From: Azorinus chamasolen
Taxonomy: Eukaryota > Mollusca > Bivalvia > Cardiida > Solecurtidae
NCBI GenBank assembly: GCA_963576725.1
Contig: OY755243.1
Coordinates: 40,781,243 to 40,845,242, forward strand
Length of the DNA stretch: 64,000 nt
Direction of reading: 5' to 3'
The notes below the pieces were generated by a model. The model was not told where the DNA came from, searched no databases, and saw nothing but the letters and a program-made list of their open reading frames with translations. This document shows, piece by piece, positions 22,681-33,887 of this stretch (position 1 is the stretch's first letter; each line of letters begins with the position of its first letter). Both the position numbers and the translations under genes were made by a program.

Positions 22681-23225
22681 TTGTTGGCGAAATCCGTGTG
22701 TGTGATTGGTTGAATTGTGTCACGTGATCGAAGAGTAAAACTTATACACGGTCACTAGAAATTCAATACACAGTCAGTAGAAATCCAATACACGGTCAGT
22801 AGCTAGGTTACATCCCCTGCCAGCGTAGAGCCCAAATTTGAGATAATGGCTGCACGGTGTTTTTGTCAGCAAATGGTTACTGAGTAAATTAGATTTTATT
22901 TTAAAGTTAAATACATAACGGATTTTTGTATTAGATTTGTTTTTCGTTATGATTTTGGTTAGCTCGATTGGAAATTGATGTTGGGCCGAATTGACACGGT
23001 ACAGTTACAGTAAGAGTTGTCGTTAGTTTGTTTATAAATATGGCGAAACGCTTTGCTTCCTTGGACGTGGACGAGATTGAGAAAAAGAAACAACACTGAG
23101 CACTGATAGAAAATAGACTGGCCGTCGGTAGGGTAAATTCGTTACATAGTCATGTAATGACCGGGTACGCCGGTTATAACATCTACTAACCAGATATCAT
23201 CCCGTACCCGGTCACTACATGACTA
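22681..23225. other. insertion separating the two LINE fragments
   Basis: The LINE-like sequence stops near 22680 and resumes near 23226. The interval holds short direct repeats (ACACGGTCAGTAGAAATCC) at 22745-22800 and the inverted repeat at 23142-23232. No gene recognised. Confidence 0.5.
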
Positions 23226-23232
23226 TGTAACT
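23142..23232. repeat. inverted repeat with TAGTCATGTA arms
   Basis: Left arm GTTACATAGTCATGTAATG and ACCGGGTACG pairs with CGTACCCGGTCACTACATG and ACTATGTAAC. Arms of about 29 bp with one mismatch; spacer about 33 bp. It resembles a small DNA-transposon hairpin. Confidence 0.8.
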
Positions 23233-25190
23233 AATAATCTCCCTGCGTAGACTGGAACGAGCACATTGACTCCAAAATCCACAGGCTTCGAAGGGATACA
23301 CGGCGGGCAGACCATATGACACCGGAACACTGATTATGAGTGTTGGGGTTTGCAGTTGCTAACGAACTAGTTGTAAGAAACGTCTGGTTCTATAAAAACT
23401 CAGACAACTGGTCACCTACCGGTCTGGAGTAGCTGCTACTCAGATTGACTTCGTCCGTTCCGGGATAGCGTTGGACTTCACTGAAGAACAAAGTGCTGCA
23501 GGCGACTCAGCAGGTGTGCTGTGTCTTCTCGAAGCACCAGTGGGGAAAGCAGACGTGGTGGTGGAACGATCTGGTGGAGAAGGCTGTGCGGGAGAAGCGC
23601 GTGTGTTTTAAAGCATGGAAAGCGGGTGGCACTCGGACAATGTAGCCAAGCTTGTCTCCACTCGCACCTCACAGCATGAGCGAGGATGAGAATGTTGTTC
23701 TCGGGAATATTGACCCAAGACGGCAGACATCTATAGGCTCGCCACCAAATGCGATAGGACAAGAATGACTCGGAGAGAAACCAGTGAAGAATGACGCCGG
23801 TAAACTATTGCTGGATGAGGATGCCAAAAAAGAAGCACAAAAGGAGCATTACGAGTGTCTTATCAATACCGATACCCTTCAAATCCTGACGATCTAGTAC
23901 ACGAACTTCCAGTTGAGGTCCCCACCGAGCCAATCACCACACAGATGATCACCAAGACCATTGGTAGAATGGTTCTCGGCAAGGCATCCCGACCATCAGG
24001 TTCATTTCTGAAATGCTGAAGCCCGCTGGAGAATCTGGTGCGGCCCAAGTGCGTTTTCTCGTTGAAGCCGTCGTGACGGAAGGCTGGGTCTCTGCTGAAT
24101 GGCAAAAGTGATGCTCTTAACAGAGGCAATTACAGCGGCTTGGAGTTGATTTAGTAGGTGATGAAGGTATGGGAGCGTGTAGTGGAGCGAATGATTAGCT
24201 TAGTGTTGGAATCGATGAGATGAAGTTCGGCTTTGACAGACTGGGGTACAACCGATGCGCTCTTCATAGTATGCCAGGAGAAGCACTAGCTGCTAACCAG
24301 CCGCTATACGTGGCATTTGTCGAGCTGGAGAAAATGTTCAACCATGTCCAATGGGAATTCATCTAGTGGACGATGCGCAAGCTGAGAATAGATGAGTGAC
24401 TAGTGCGACTGGCCGAGTCCATGAACATGTACACGGACGTGAGGAGAGTGTGAGAGTTGGCGACGGGTTCATCTGTGCTCTGTCCTGAGTCCGATACTCT
24501 TCATCATCGGGCTAGATAGAGGGTCTGTCCATGGAGTTCCGCACGGGCTGTCCACTGGAACTTCTGTACGCAGATGAACTTATGGCAATGACTGAGTCCT
24601 TGAAGGGACTGCTGGTGAATGTGGAGATATGAAAGTTAGGGATGGAGAAGAAGGACATGCACGTGAACATGGAAGACTAACATTCTGTGAAGACGAACAG
24701 TCTGGTGTCAGGAACGAATATGGACTAGCTGAGGAAGTTAGGATATGTCTCGTGTACCGTCTGTCTCAAAGAGACAGGTAGCAATGTAATCGTTTGTGGT
24801 GACTGCTCACAATGCAAATCATGTTGTCAACTCAGACTCACTGCTGGCAAAGATTGGCATCCAGGATGTGGATGTGATGCTCCGCACCAGTAAGATGAGG
24901 TTGCTTGGACACGTCGAGCGCAGGACAGACTTGGTCGCCCGAGAAATAAAGCTCGGGGTGTTCAAGCAGAAGACAACCATCATGCCAAAGAAGATGAGAG
25001 GAAGTGAAGTTCGGTCTGAATTCTACGGACCCTCAGACTGATCTGAGTGGAGAGTGTGTCTTCGTAGAAGTCAAGTCAGACAGACCCGATCCTCGAGAGA
25101 AGATAAATTCAGGTCTGTATAATCTAAACGCGGATGTTAGTAATGATGATGATGATGATGATGATGATTACTCCTCTAAACAGAAATTCT
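23226..25190 (+). pseudogene. dead LINE: endonuclease end, reverse transcriptase, 3' tail
   Basis: Pieces read in order across shifting frames: FAVANELVVRNVWF (late endonuclease), WWNDLVEKAVREKRVCFKAW (linker), KLLLDEDAKKEAQKEHY, a GNYSGLELV-like segment near 24125, PLYVAFVELEKMFNHVQWEF (reverse transcriptase), then LLYADELMA at 24561-24587, where the catalytic YADD is now YADE. Next is a Cys-rich CTVCLKETGSNVIVCGDC, then LLAKIGIQDVDVMLRTSKMR and LLGHVERRTD, typical of the C-terminus of these elements. It ends in a (GAT)n tract at 25143-25169, a usual LINE-type tail. Many stops and frameshifts; no product expected. Confidence 0.8.
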
Positions 25191-25212
25191 AGAGGAAGAA
25201 TAATTTAGATAT

Positions 25213-25268
25213 TGTTCGGCAGGTGGCTGCTTAATGAAGGATGAAAGTCATACAGAAAGCTCCTAGAG
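25213..25268 (+). mobile_element. Pg MITE fragment
   Basis: One palindrome arm only: GGCAGGTGGCTGCTTAATG, GATGAAAGTCATACAGAAAG, CTCCTAGAG. Confidence 0.65.
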
Positions 25269-25477
25269 CATAATTTACGACGGAATTATGAATGACAAAC
25301 TGCCGACCCCACTAGGATCCAGATCTCGGTCTGTACTGTTTGTCATGATAAAATCATCTCGCAGATTATAAAATACCATACTGGATGTACACTATCATTG
25401 ACTGATGGTGGACCAATCTTCTTCCAAAGGGTTAAACACTTCGAAATCGCCAGTACACACGTCTCCTGCATTTAATC

Positions 25478-25577
25478 CTTTACCCCTCTAAACCGGACGT
25501 TCAATTTAGTATAAAACATAGGTCTTTGAAACAAATGGCAGCTTAATGCAGGGTGAAAGTCGTACAGAAAGCTACTC
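25478..25577 (+). mobile_element. left half of a Pg-3 MITE
   Basis: CCTCTAAACCGGACGTTCAA, GGCAGCTTAATGCAGGG and GTCGTACAGAAAGCTAC. The palindrome centre and right half are absent; the 42-bp minisatellite begins at that point. Confidence 0.65.
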
Positions 25578-25589
25578 GGTACTTTATTG

Positions 25590-26115
25590 TACAATCTATC
25601 AATTGCCACTTCCATATATCCATTGGCACTTTCGTTAGCGGTGCTTTATTGTACAATATATCCATTGGCACTTCCATTAGCGGTACTGTATTGTACAATA
25701 TATCCATTGGCACTTCCGTTAGCGGTACTTTATTGTACAATATATCCATTGGCACTTTCGTTAGCGGTACTTTATTGTACACTATATACATTGGCACTTC
25801 CGTTAGCGATACTTTATTGTACACTATATACATTGGCACTTCCGTTAGCGATACTTTTTTGTACACTATATACATTGGCACTTCCGTTAGCGATACTTTA
25901 TTGTACACTATATACATTGGCACTTCCGTTAGCGATACTTTATTGTACACTATATACATTGGCACTTCCGTTAGCGATACTTTATTGTACACTATATACA
26001 TTGGCACTTCCGTTAGCGATACTTTATTGTACAATATATCCATTGGCACTTTCGGTAGCGGTAATTTATTGTATAATATATACATTAACACTTTCGTTAT
26101 CGGTACGTGTTTGGT
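25590..26115 (+). repeat. 42-bp minisatellite, about 12 copies
   Basis: Unit ATTGGCACTTCCGTTAGCG then ATACTTTATTGTACACTATA. The period is a multiple of three, so three long open frames overlap it; none has a credible start, splice or domain context. Confidence 0.9.
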
Positions 26116-26304
26116 ATAATGTATCCATTGCCATTTTTGTCAAACAAATTTCGTCCGTTAATATTATTGTTAACTACATGTTTCAGAATCGAGCTCTCTT
26201 CCATGTTGTCAGGTTGCCACATAGTTTGGATACGGGTGGATCACCGCGTCTTATCTGGATCCTAACTCTTTGCAATGGTTATTGCATATTCGGCTCGTCA
26301 AACT
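26116..26304. other. unannotated stretch
   Basis: A D-like scrap TGGATACGGGTGGATCACCG lies near 26226. Nothing else recognised. Confidence 0.3.
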
Positions 26305-26486
26305 CATTCAACCCTTTCTGCAACCCATGATCTGCTCTTTTTGTTAATGGAATTTGAAAGATGTGTTTCTTTACTTTCGAAAATGGCAACAATATTCCAC
26401 TTTCCATATTTCATTATAACTTGTTTGTCCATGAATATTCAGTTTGTATTGAAATTTGGATAAATGTAGAACAGGGAAAGGGTTAA
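26305..26486 (+). mobile_element. family A MITE, hairpin lost
   Basis: CAACCCTTTCTGCAACC, then GATCTGCTCTTTTTGTTAATG, and the tail ending ACAGGGAAAGGGTTAA. Only the right hairpin arm remains. Confidence 0.65.
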
Positions 26487-26860
26487 ATCTTAAAGCATGT
26501 GTGTGAATAAGGATAGACATACAGAGACAAACAGACAGACGGAGAGAAAGAGACACATAAAGCCAGGGGTGAAAAAGACAGGGAGAGAGGGTCGACAGAG
26601 AGACAGAACGGATATCGTTTAAAGGGGAACTATTCTTAACAAGGAATAAATCAAGTGACGGCATGATTTGTCTTTCTTCCAATGGTCAACGTGATTTTTT
26701 CTTAAGTACACACGTGTTTTTAATGCTACTAATTATATCGTCTAGTTGCAACATATCAATCCCAATGTAAAACACAAGTGGTACCTTTTTTTTCTCAAAA
26801 TATTACGGAATGCATGTTTATCTGTATCGGTGTTGAGCATGCAGGGAACAATTCTATGTG
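26487..26860. other. unannotated stretch
   Basis: A purine-rich AGAGACAGACAG-like tract lies at 26520-26610. No gene seen. Confidence 0.35.
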
Positions 26861-27315
26861 CATGTGTATGGTATATATGTATAGTTCTATGTGTATGTGT
26901 ATGGTGTATATGTATATTTCTATGTGTATGTGTATGTATGTATAGTTCTATGTGTATGTGTATGGTATATATGTATAGTTCTATGTGTATGGTGTATATG
27001 TATAGTTCTATGTGTATGGTTTATATGTATAGTTCTATGTGTATGTATATGGTATATATGTATAGTTCTATGTGTATGTGTATGTATGTATAGTTCTATG
27101 TGTATGTGTATGTATGTATAGTTCTATGTGTATGTGTATGGTATATATGTATAGTTCTATGTGTATGTGTATGTATGTATAGTTATATGTGTATGTGTAT
27201 GGTATATATGTATAGTTCTATGTGTATGTGTATGGTATATATGTATAGTTCTATGTGTATGGTATATATGTATAGTTATATGTGTATGTGTATGGTATAT
27301 ATGTATGGTGTGTAT
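26860..27315 (+). repeat. TATG/TG-rich degenerate tandem repeat
   Basis: Repeats of GTATGGTATATATGTATAG and TTCTATGTGTATGTGTATG of variable length. Confidence 0.9.
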
Positions 27316-27844
27316 ATGAGCGCTCTTCGTTAGCTGTTGATCGGTGTTTGTAGAGTTCCTTTACGTTTTACATCCGTTGGCATTACGTGATTTTTAGTGT
27401 CGCAGTGATGTGAATGATGTCGGTTTAGTTTAATCATATTTTATTGCTTGTTATAATACATATAACATAGTCATACATACATTCATATATATATAATCTA
27501 AAACTCAAGCAAAAGGGTTGGGCCACAAGTTATTGCAACATTAGATTAGATGATTAGATGATGTCGGTGAGGAATAGACAAGGAAAAGTCTATAAATGTC
27601 GTGTGCGAGCACGCATTTCAATTGTGCTTAGACCTGATGCTGCCGTGCACTGTCGTGCGTCATTGTCCGTCCAGACATATATTCTATTTTCATTGTTTTG
27701 CAGAAGAAATCACGCATTTCTCAGCAGCTTGTTCGAGATGAAGTATTTATCAATACGGAAGTATATCGCACGATATATCACATTGATGATTTTTCACTGA
27801 CTTCATAATCGATGCAATAGATAAAATAAAGAAATAGCGACAGT
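27316..27844. other. unannotated stretch
   Basis: The open frame 27558-27800 has no recognisable motif. No element found. Confidence 0.35.
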
Positions 27845-28720
<876 letters not shown>

Positions 28721-29339
28721 TGTTGACTTCGGCCAGGAAGGAGAAATTCGATATGAAATTAATTTTCATTCTTGAAAACTAAGAATATGTATTGGACATA
28801 TATCATATCAAATATCAATATCCTCACCCATTTCATGAAAAGAAGTCTAAATATAGGCCTTGAAATGACCAGACCTCAATGGAATCAGTTAGGATAGCAT
28901 TATTCTACAGATATGCACTCTTCCGCGTTATTGGTCCGACGTGTTACATACGTAATGCCCTTAAACAAAGGCGGATAGAGTTACATATCCCTCAAGCAGT
29001 GAAACGTGTGTTCCCTTTTTACCCGCCTGACTTAAAATGGTGACAATTTCTTGAAACTATAATTTTTACAGTTATAATGGAATACATATAAATGAAAGGG
29101 TAAGATTTTAATTATTAGAAAATCAGCCGAATGGTTTCAGTTTGTCCTTGGCATGTGTGTTTTTATCTATCTAAACAGATAATTAATGGTATTCGATTTC
29201 CTTCAAATGACAATTTTACCTGTCTAGTATTTCGCAATTAGAATGAAAATGGACATTAATTAGGCAACTATTAACTTTTTTGCAGCAAAAATAAGAATAA
29301 ACGGTGATAAAATAAAAACAAATAAATGGCGATAAAATA
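28721..29339. other. unannotated stretch
   Basis: Nothing recognised. Confidence 0.35.
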
Positions 29340-29611
29340 GGTCTGCTATGTTTCCTTATAGTATAATAAAAGATCAGAGTCCATGCTTATAAAACTTTTA
29401 GTTGAGTCTGAGTTCGTTCTCAAGTTTTTGATTGGTCAGATTTGAGCCAAAGGCTCAAATCTGACCAATCAAAAGCTTGAGAACTCAAATCTGACCGATC
29501 AAAAGCTTGAGAACGAACTCAGACTCAACTAAAAAGCTTTATAAGCATGGACCCTGATTCTACAAAAAGGTCATGTGTTCATATACCATGATAAAAGTAA
29601 TGTAATAAATA
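29340..29611 (+). mobile_element. family A MITE carrying an inserted palindrome
   Basis: A-type GGTCTGCTATGTTTCCTTAT at the left and CTGATTCTACAAAAAGGTC plus AATATTC at the right. Between them, 29382-29557 is an inverted repeat with outer arms CATGCTTATAAAACTTTT and inner arms GTCTGAGTTCGTTCTC and TTGATTGGTCAGATTTGAG. One inner arm is repeated. Confidence 0.65.
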
Positions 29612-29697
29612 TTCAGTGTCTGTTCTGCTAGTTGGAACCCTTGTTATTATAAAGTACATATAGACCCCCCCAATGAAGCGGTACAGACCCCTGTGTT
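29612..29697 (-). mobile_element. solo end of the hAT-like fold-back element
   Basis: TTCTGCTAGTTGGAACCC, TTGTTATTATA and GTACATATAGACCC match the end of the element at 38549-39541, finishing CAGACCCCTGTG. Only one arm is present. Confidence 0.75.
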
Positions 29698-30063
29698 CGG
29701 AAGTATATGAGAACATGTTGCTAGTTTAGACAGGCGAAATCTTTACGCAGACGTCCATTGCCAAGCAGACTAAGGGTTAATGGCAAACTTATAGTCATTT
29801 AAATGTATTTTGAGCCGCTTTGTAAGAAAAGACTCAGACCAAACAGCGCGTATATGATTATGTATATGAACAGATAAATATTAAATTGATACAAATGTCA
29901 CGCAGTGCACACGCAGACATGTACTGTACCTATCCTGTTTTACACAGTTTTCAATTCAGTCAGACGTTTCCCAGTGTTTTATCAACTAGTAATAATGTAG
30001 ATAACAGTTTATTACCCGAAATGCACATACATGTACTTTCATTAAAGACAAACATATATAACC
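29698..30063. other. unannotated stretch
   Basis: The open frame 29886-30089 has no motif I can name. A scrap like the A terminus lies near 29770. Confidence 0.3.
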
Positions 30064-30307
30064 TTTTACCCCATGAGTATTCAAGTTAAGAAACTATGAC
30101 ATCATGAATAATTAGAGTCAGTGTTCTAATAGCACAAGTCATGGACACAGGAATGGACACAGGAATGGACACAGGAATATTTGGCCATGGCAGAAACTGT
30201 AGAATCATATCTATATCATATCAAAAGAAAACAGAGCAGACCTGATCTGGGTCTACTCTCTTTGCGAAGACGTAGAAATACGTATTTATGGAGTAAAAGG
30301 TTATATA
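30064..30307 (-). mobile_element. family A MITE with a small tandem expansion
   Basis: Reverse A: CCTTTTACCCCATGAG, ACATCATGAATAATTAG, GGCAGAAACTGTAGAATC, CAGAGCAGACC...GGTCTACTCTCTTTGC. GGACACAGGAAT is repeated three times inside it. The hairpin centre is deleted. Confidence 0.75.
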
Positions 30308-30336
30308 ACATACATAACTCATCTAATAATCAGTTA

Positions 30337-30539
30337 CAGTAAAATCTCGATTATTCGAACACTAAAATACGTATCATTATCCATCTTTAAGACAGGCGGC
30401 AGCTTAATGAATGGTGAGAGTCATGCAGAAAGCTCCTCTAGGAGCTTTCTTCGTGAATTTCACTATGCATTAAGCAGCCACCCGCCTGAAAGGGTCTAAA
30501 TTCTGCTATACAAAAATTCGAATCATCGAGATGTTACTG
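30337..30539 (+). mobile_element. TA-type MITE, end variant CAGTAAAATCTCGATTATTC
   Basis: The ends CAGTAAAATCTCGATTATTC and GAATCATCGAGATGTTACTG are inverted and flanked by TA. The palindrome inside is Pg-3-like, centred on AAAGCTCCTCTAGGAGCTTT. So the ends resemble Pg-5 and the core resembles Pg-3. Confidence 0.82.
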
Positions 30540-30569
30540 TATGTATGAAATGACCACTTCGTGAATATC

Positions 30570-30756
30570 CATTAAAGTTTTATAAGATAAAATGTTCAAG
30601 GGAATTTTTCGCTTTGACAAAAACTGTTGAATTAGATCTAAATAATTTTCAAAAGCGAACATAGTAGACCCTGATCCAGAATCATCTAATCTGGGTATGT
30701 TCTGTTTGCAAAACTGTTTGAAAAAAGGTCTATATGAGGAAAAGTGTTAATACAAC
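30570..30756 (-). mobile_element. family A MITE, degenerate
   Basis: AACTGTTGAATTAGATCTA, AACATAGTAGACCCTGATC, CTAATCTGGGTATG, TTCTGTTTGCAAAAC and a GAGGAAAAGTGTTAA end. Confidence 0.65.
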
Positions 30757-30876
30757 AACTCTTTATTTTTTACATTGTTGTGGTTTGGATTACGAATTTA
30801 CATACAACTGAAAATACAAAGCATAGATAACATTCGTAAAATAAACATTTTTCTTCCATAATTTATTTCTCCATCA

Positions 30877-30980
30877 AACCCTCTCCAAGAGCACCCACAA
30901 CGTGTGGTAGAGAAATTACAGTTTACATGAAACCCTCTCCAAGAGCACCCACAACGTGTGGTAGAGAAATTACAGTTTTA
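30877..30980 (+). repeat. 54-bp direct duplication
   Basis: AAACCCTCTCCAAGAGCACC through GTAGAGAAATTACAGTTT occurs twice in tandem. Confidence 0.9.
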
Positions 30981-31044
30981 CTATTGATTATACACTCATT
31001 TTCTGTGGTACTAAATATGTTATCAATCGTCTCTGATTTCGCGC

Positions 31045-31150
31045 CGGGGGGGGGGGGGGGGGGGTATTGTTGTTGTTGTTGGGGGGGGGGGTGGGGGGTT
31101 GTTGTTTTGTTTTTGCTGTTGTTGTTGTTTGTTTTGGGTGTTGTTGTTTT
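31045..31150 (+). repeat. G-run and GTT-rich tract
   Basis: An 18-G run, GTTGTTGTT, a second G-run, then TTG/TTTTG repeats. Base-calling of such runs is often unreliable. Confidence 0.85.
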
Positions 31151-31551
31151 TTCATGAATATTTTTCCTGTATTGAAAAACATCGTCAGTTTTCACAAACA
31201 TCGACGAACAACAGCTTCGCTTGTTTTGCAAATGAGTGCCAGAATCTCCAATTAGCTTACGGAACTGCCAGTTCTGAGACAACACAAAACATAAAAACAA
31301 ACATCATGAAATTTCCTTTTTTCCTGGAATGCTGATACAGATGAAGGTTGGGAAATCACAAGACATTTAAGCAATATCACTACTTCAACTATCATTTTCT
31401 TCTTCTTTCTTACAGAGAGACATTCCCACAATACAGACTACTTGTGTCGCTGTAATCATTTCTCACCAACCAAGTCAGACCTACACAAACCTTGCGGATT
31501 TAAAGGTAGGCCTCCTAAATGAACCACAGTAAAGACGCTCTAAACAGACTA
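31151..31551. other. unannotated stretch
   Basis: Nothing recognised. Confidence 0.3.
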
Positions 31552-32012
31552 CAGTAGAACCCCTCTAATGCGACCATTTAACCCTTTACCCAATAGCCTA
31601 TTTCTAGTTTTGAAGACAGGTGACCACTTAAAGCAGGTTGAAAGTAAAGCAGAATGCGCCTTAATGCGCATTCTGCTTTACTTTCAGCCTGCTTTAAGCT
31701 ACCACCTCCTAGAATATAGAAACTAATTATGATGCTATATGTTCATTATTGTAAAAATTGGAACTATTTTCTTCAGCGGAGGAATATATTAAACTCGCTT
31801 AAAGCCGCTTCTATCAGGTAAAGGGTTAATGAATAAACATATCTGTCTTTATAAGCAGATGGTTAGTTAATGCAGGACAAAGGTAATACAGAAAGCTCCT
31901 CTATGAGTGAGCTTTAAATCTGCGTTACTTTTGTCCTACATTAAGCAACCACCTGCTTTAACAACCCAGAATTATTTCTCATTTAGGTGGTCGCATTAGA
32001 GGGGTTTTACTG
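31552..32012 (+). mobile_element. Pg-1 MITE split by a TTAA element
   Basis: CAGTAGAACCCCTCTAATGC to ATTAGAGGGGTTTTACTG. Removing 31578-31829 (one TTAA kept) gives GCGACCATTTAATGAATAAA, the normal Pg-1 sequence. Confidence 0.9.
31578..31829 (+). mobile_element. TTAA element with a Pg-type palindrome core
   Basis: TTAACCCTTTACCCAATAGC to ATCAGGTAAAGGGTTAA at a duplicated TTAA. The core is GACAGGTGACCACTTAAAGC, GTAAAGCAGAATGCGC and complement, which is the Pg-2 type of core rather than the A, C, D or E hairpin. No CAGT...ACTG ends surround that core. Confidence 0.85.
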
Positions 32013-32179
32013 TACTTAAACTAGGGTCTTTTGGGGTCTTAAAAGCCAGGTACAAGATTTACTTCTTGTATAACCATAAAACCTGATGAATATTTATGAA
32101 TGACTCCACCCATTACGAATACTGATTAATTTATTTTTAGTTTACTTTGTTTTAATATATAAAATAAGGATATGTATTG

Positions 32180-32270
32180 CTATGACCATTCCTGTAGGAG
32201 GCGTCTGGTTTCGGTCTGGTCTGTTTGCAAAGGCGTAAAAAGGCGTAAAATGGCATCTATCAAGTAAACA
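32180..32270 (-). mobile_element. family A MITE fragment
   Basis: ACCATTCCTGTAGGAGGCG, then GGTCTGTTTGCAAAGGCG and a duplicated GTAAAAAGGC. Confidence 0.5.
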
Positions 32271-32274
32271 TACA

Positions 32275-32474
32275 TGTACAACCCCTCTAATGCGACCACT
32301 TAATAAATAAACATGGGTGTCTTTATAAACAAGTGGTTGCTTAATGCAAGACAAAAGTAATGCAGAAAGCTCCTCTAGGAGCTTTCTGCATTACTTTGGT
32401 CCTGCATTAAGCTACCACCTGCATCTAGCACCCAGAATTAAACCACTTTCATGTGCATTAGCGGGGGTTTACTG
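32275..32474 (+). mobile_element. Pg-1 MITE
   Basis: Left end worn (TACAACCCCTCTAATGC), right end GCGGGGGTTTACTG. Near-perfect palindrome centred on AAAGCTCCTCTAGGAGCTTT. Confidence 0.85.
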
Positions 32475-32492
32475 TATTCTGAGGCAGACTAC

Positions 32493-32705
32493 TCAACCCT
32501 TTATTCTATAGTGACCCCTTTTACACCTCTGAATGAACCGTCTGACTAAGATCTGCTCTGTTTGCTTATGAAATAATAATACAGACCTAACTCAACAATT
32601 TTTGCCGTGGCCAAAACTTTCTGTGTTCATTTGTAATGTTCGTCTAATTGGGAATTTATATTCATGATATCCTTATTTATTGCATGCATATTCATGAATG
32701 TTTAG
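32493..32705 (+). mobile_element. family A MITE, left hairpin arm lost
   Basis: CAACCCTTTATTCTATAG, AACCGTCTGACTAAGATC, TGCTCTGTTTGCTTATG, then the tail with ATTCATGATATCCTTATTT. Confidence 0.65.
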
Positions 32706-32897
32706 AAATATATAAACAGAGCTCGTGGCCTCGTATCGCTTGGTAATTATTAAACTCTTAGACTTCCTGTAACGCAATCCTGTGGAACCACCATGAACTA
32801 ACACAGCTAACTCACGCCTCATTTAGCCCCTGCCACGCTGTAAAACAATACAGTTAGCTCAAATTTGGATCTTGTGCAATTTTGACTACGATTTCGA
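32706..32897. other. unannotated stretch
   Basis: Nothing recognised. Confidence 0.3.
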
Positions 32898-33133
32898 TTA
32901 ACCCTTTCGGCGCCAAATTTCTAATTGTCGTCTGCAACCCAAGTTTGTTAAATCATTCAGTAAAATAAGGAAATGAGATAAATAAATGCAAATTACAAAA
33001 GAATTAAAGCACATATATAGAAATAGAGATTGAGACAAATAGTGAAGTCCCTGATCAGACGCGGCGGCGTCTGATCTGGGACTGCACTATTTGTCGTGGG
33101 GCAATTATGCGACTGCGGCGGTGAAAGGGTTAG
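32898..33133 (+). mobile_element. family E MITE
   Basis: TTAACCCTTTCGGCGCCAAA to GGCGGTGAAAGGGTTAG. Hairpin CAAATAGTGAAGTCCCTGATC, AGACGCGGCGGCGTCT and GATCTGGGACTGCACTATTTG. Related to 59757-60001 in the opposite orientation. Confidence 0.82.
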
Positions 33134-33159
33134 CTTTTGAGAATCTGTTAACAGAATAT

Positions 33160-33262
33160 CAAATAATTTAGATCCTGAAGAGACGCCGATTTACTCAACG
33201 TCTTATCTTGATACAAACTGTTTGCAAATATGTGTTTGGTCGCGAATAGCGGACTAGGGGTT
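33160..33262 (+). mobile_element. family D hairpin
   Basis: TTTAGATCCTGAAGAGACGCC, GATTTACTC, AACGTCTTATCTTGATAC and AAACTGTTTGCAAATATG. Confidence 0.65.
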
Positions 33263-33426
33263 AAGAACAAAGCACACTAACCCAGTTGATCAGTATTAAT
33301 TTCAAACTTCTGACCCAAAAAAACCGCTTTCCTTATTTAAATGCGAGGGTGGTGTATTCGGATTTCACTATTACCATGCTTTACAAACTAAAGTTTTGGC
33401 TCCTCAAAAGTTAGCCTTATTCGATT
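33263..33426. other. unannotated stretch
   Basis: Nothing recognised. Confidence 0.3.
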
Positions 33427-33644
33427 TTAACCCTTTCCCTTATGTAAGGGAATGTTGACGCATCTGCAAACAGAGCCGTCTGATCAGGGTCTGCTCTGTT
33501 TGCTTATGGTATAATATAGATCTGATTCTACAGCTTCTTCCTGAGCCAAAATGTCATGTGTACATAAGCCATTATAAAAATAATCTTATCAATATTTATG
33601 ACGTCATTATTTCCTATATGAATATTCATCAGGGAAAGGGTTAA
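33427..33644 (+). mobile_element. family A MITE, shortened hairpin
   Basis: TTAACCCTTTCCCTTATG to ATCAGGGAAAGGGTTAA. The left arm of the hairpin is cut to CAAACAGAGCCGTCTGATC. Shares its right TTAA with the next element. Confidence 0.85.
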
Positions 33645-33877
33645 CCCTTTACTCTATGTATATTCATGAAAAATAATGACATCATGAATATTAATTAGCT
33701 AAGTCTTACAATGGCATAGGAACACATGAATGTTTGACCATGACATAATCTGTAGAATCAGATCGATATATTTTTCATTAGGAAACAACAGATCCAGATC
33801 AGAAGATTGATGTAAGAGCCGTCTGATCTTGGTCTGCTTTGTTTTCTATGAAGCGTAACTACGGAGTAAAATGTTAA
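33641..33877 (-). mobile_element. family A MITE, head-on neighbour
   Basis: TTAACCCTTTACTCTATG, ATGACATCATGAATATTAAT, AGAATCAGATCGATA, hairpin arms TCCAGATCAGA and CCGTCTGATCTTGG. It ends GGAGTAAAATGTTAA. Confidence 0.8.
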
Positions 33878-33887
33878 AACGCCATCA

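Noticed and set aside
25543..26330. Three overlapping open frames over the 42-bp array, up to 247 codons
   Set aside because: Minisatellite shadow that begins inside a broken MITE. No signal peptide or splice fit to the mucin-like gene.
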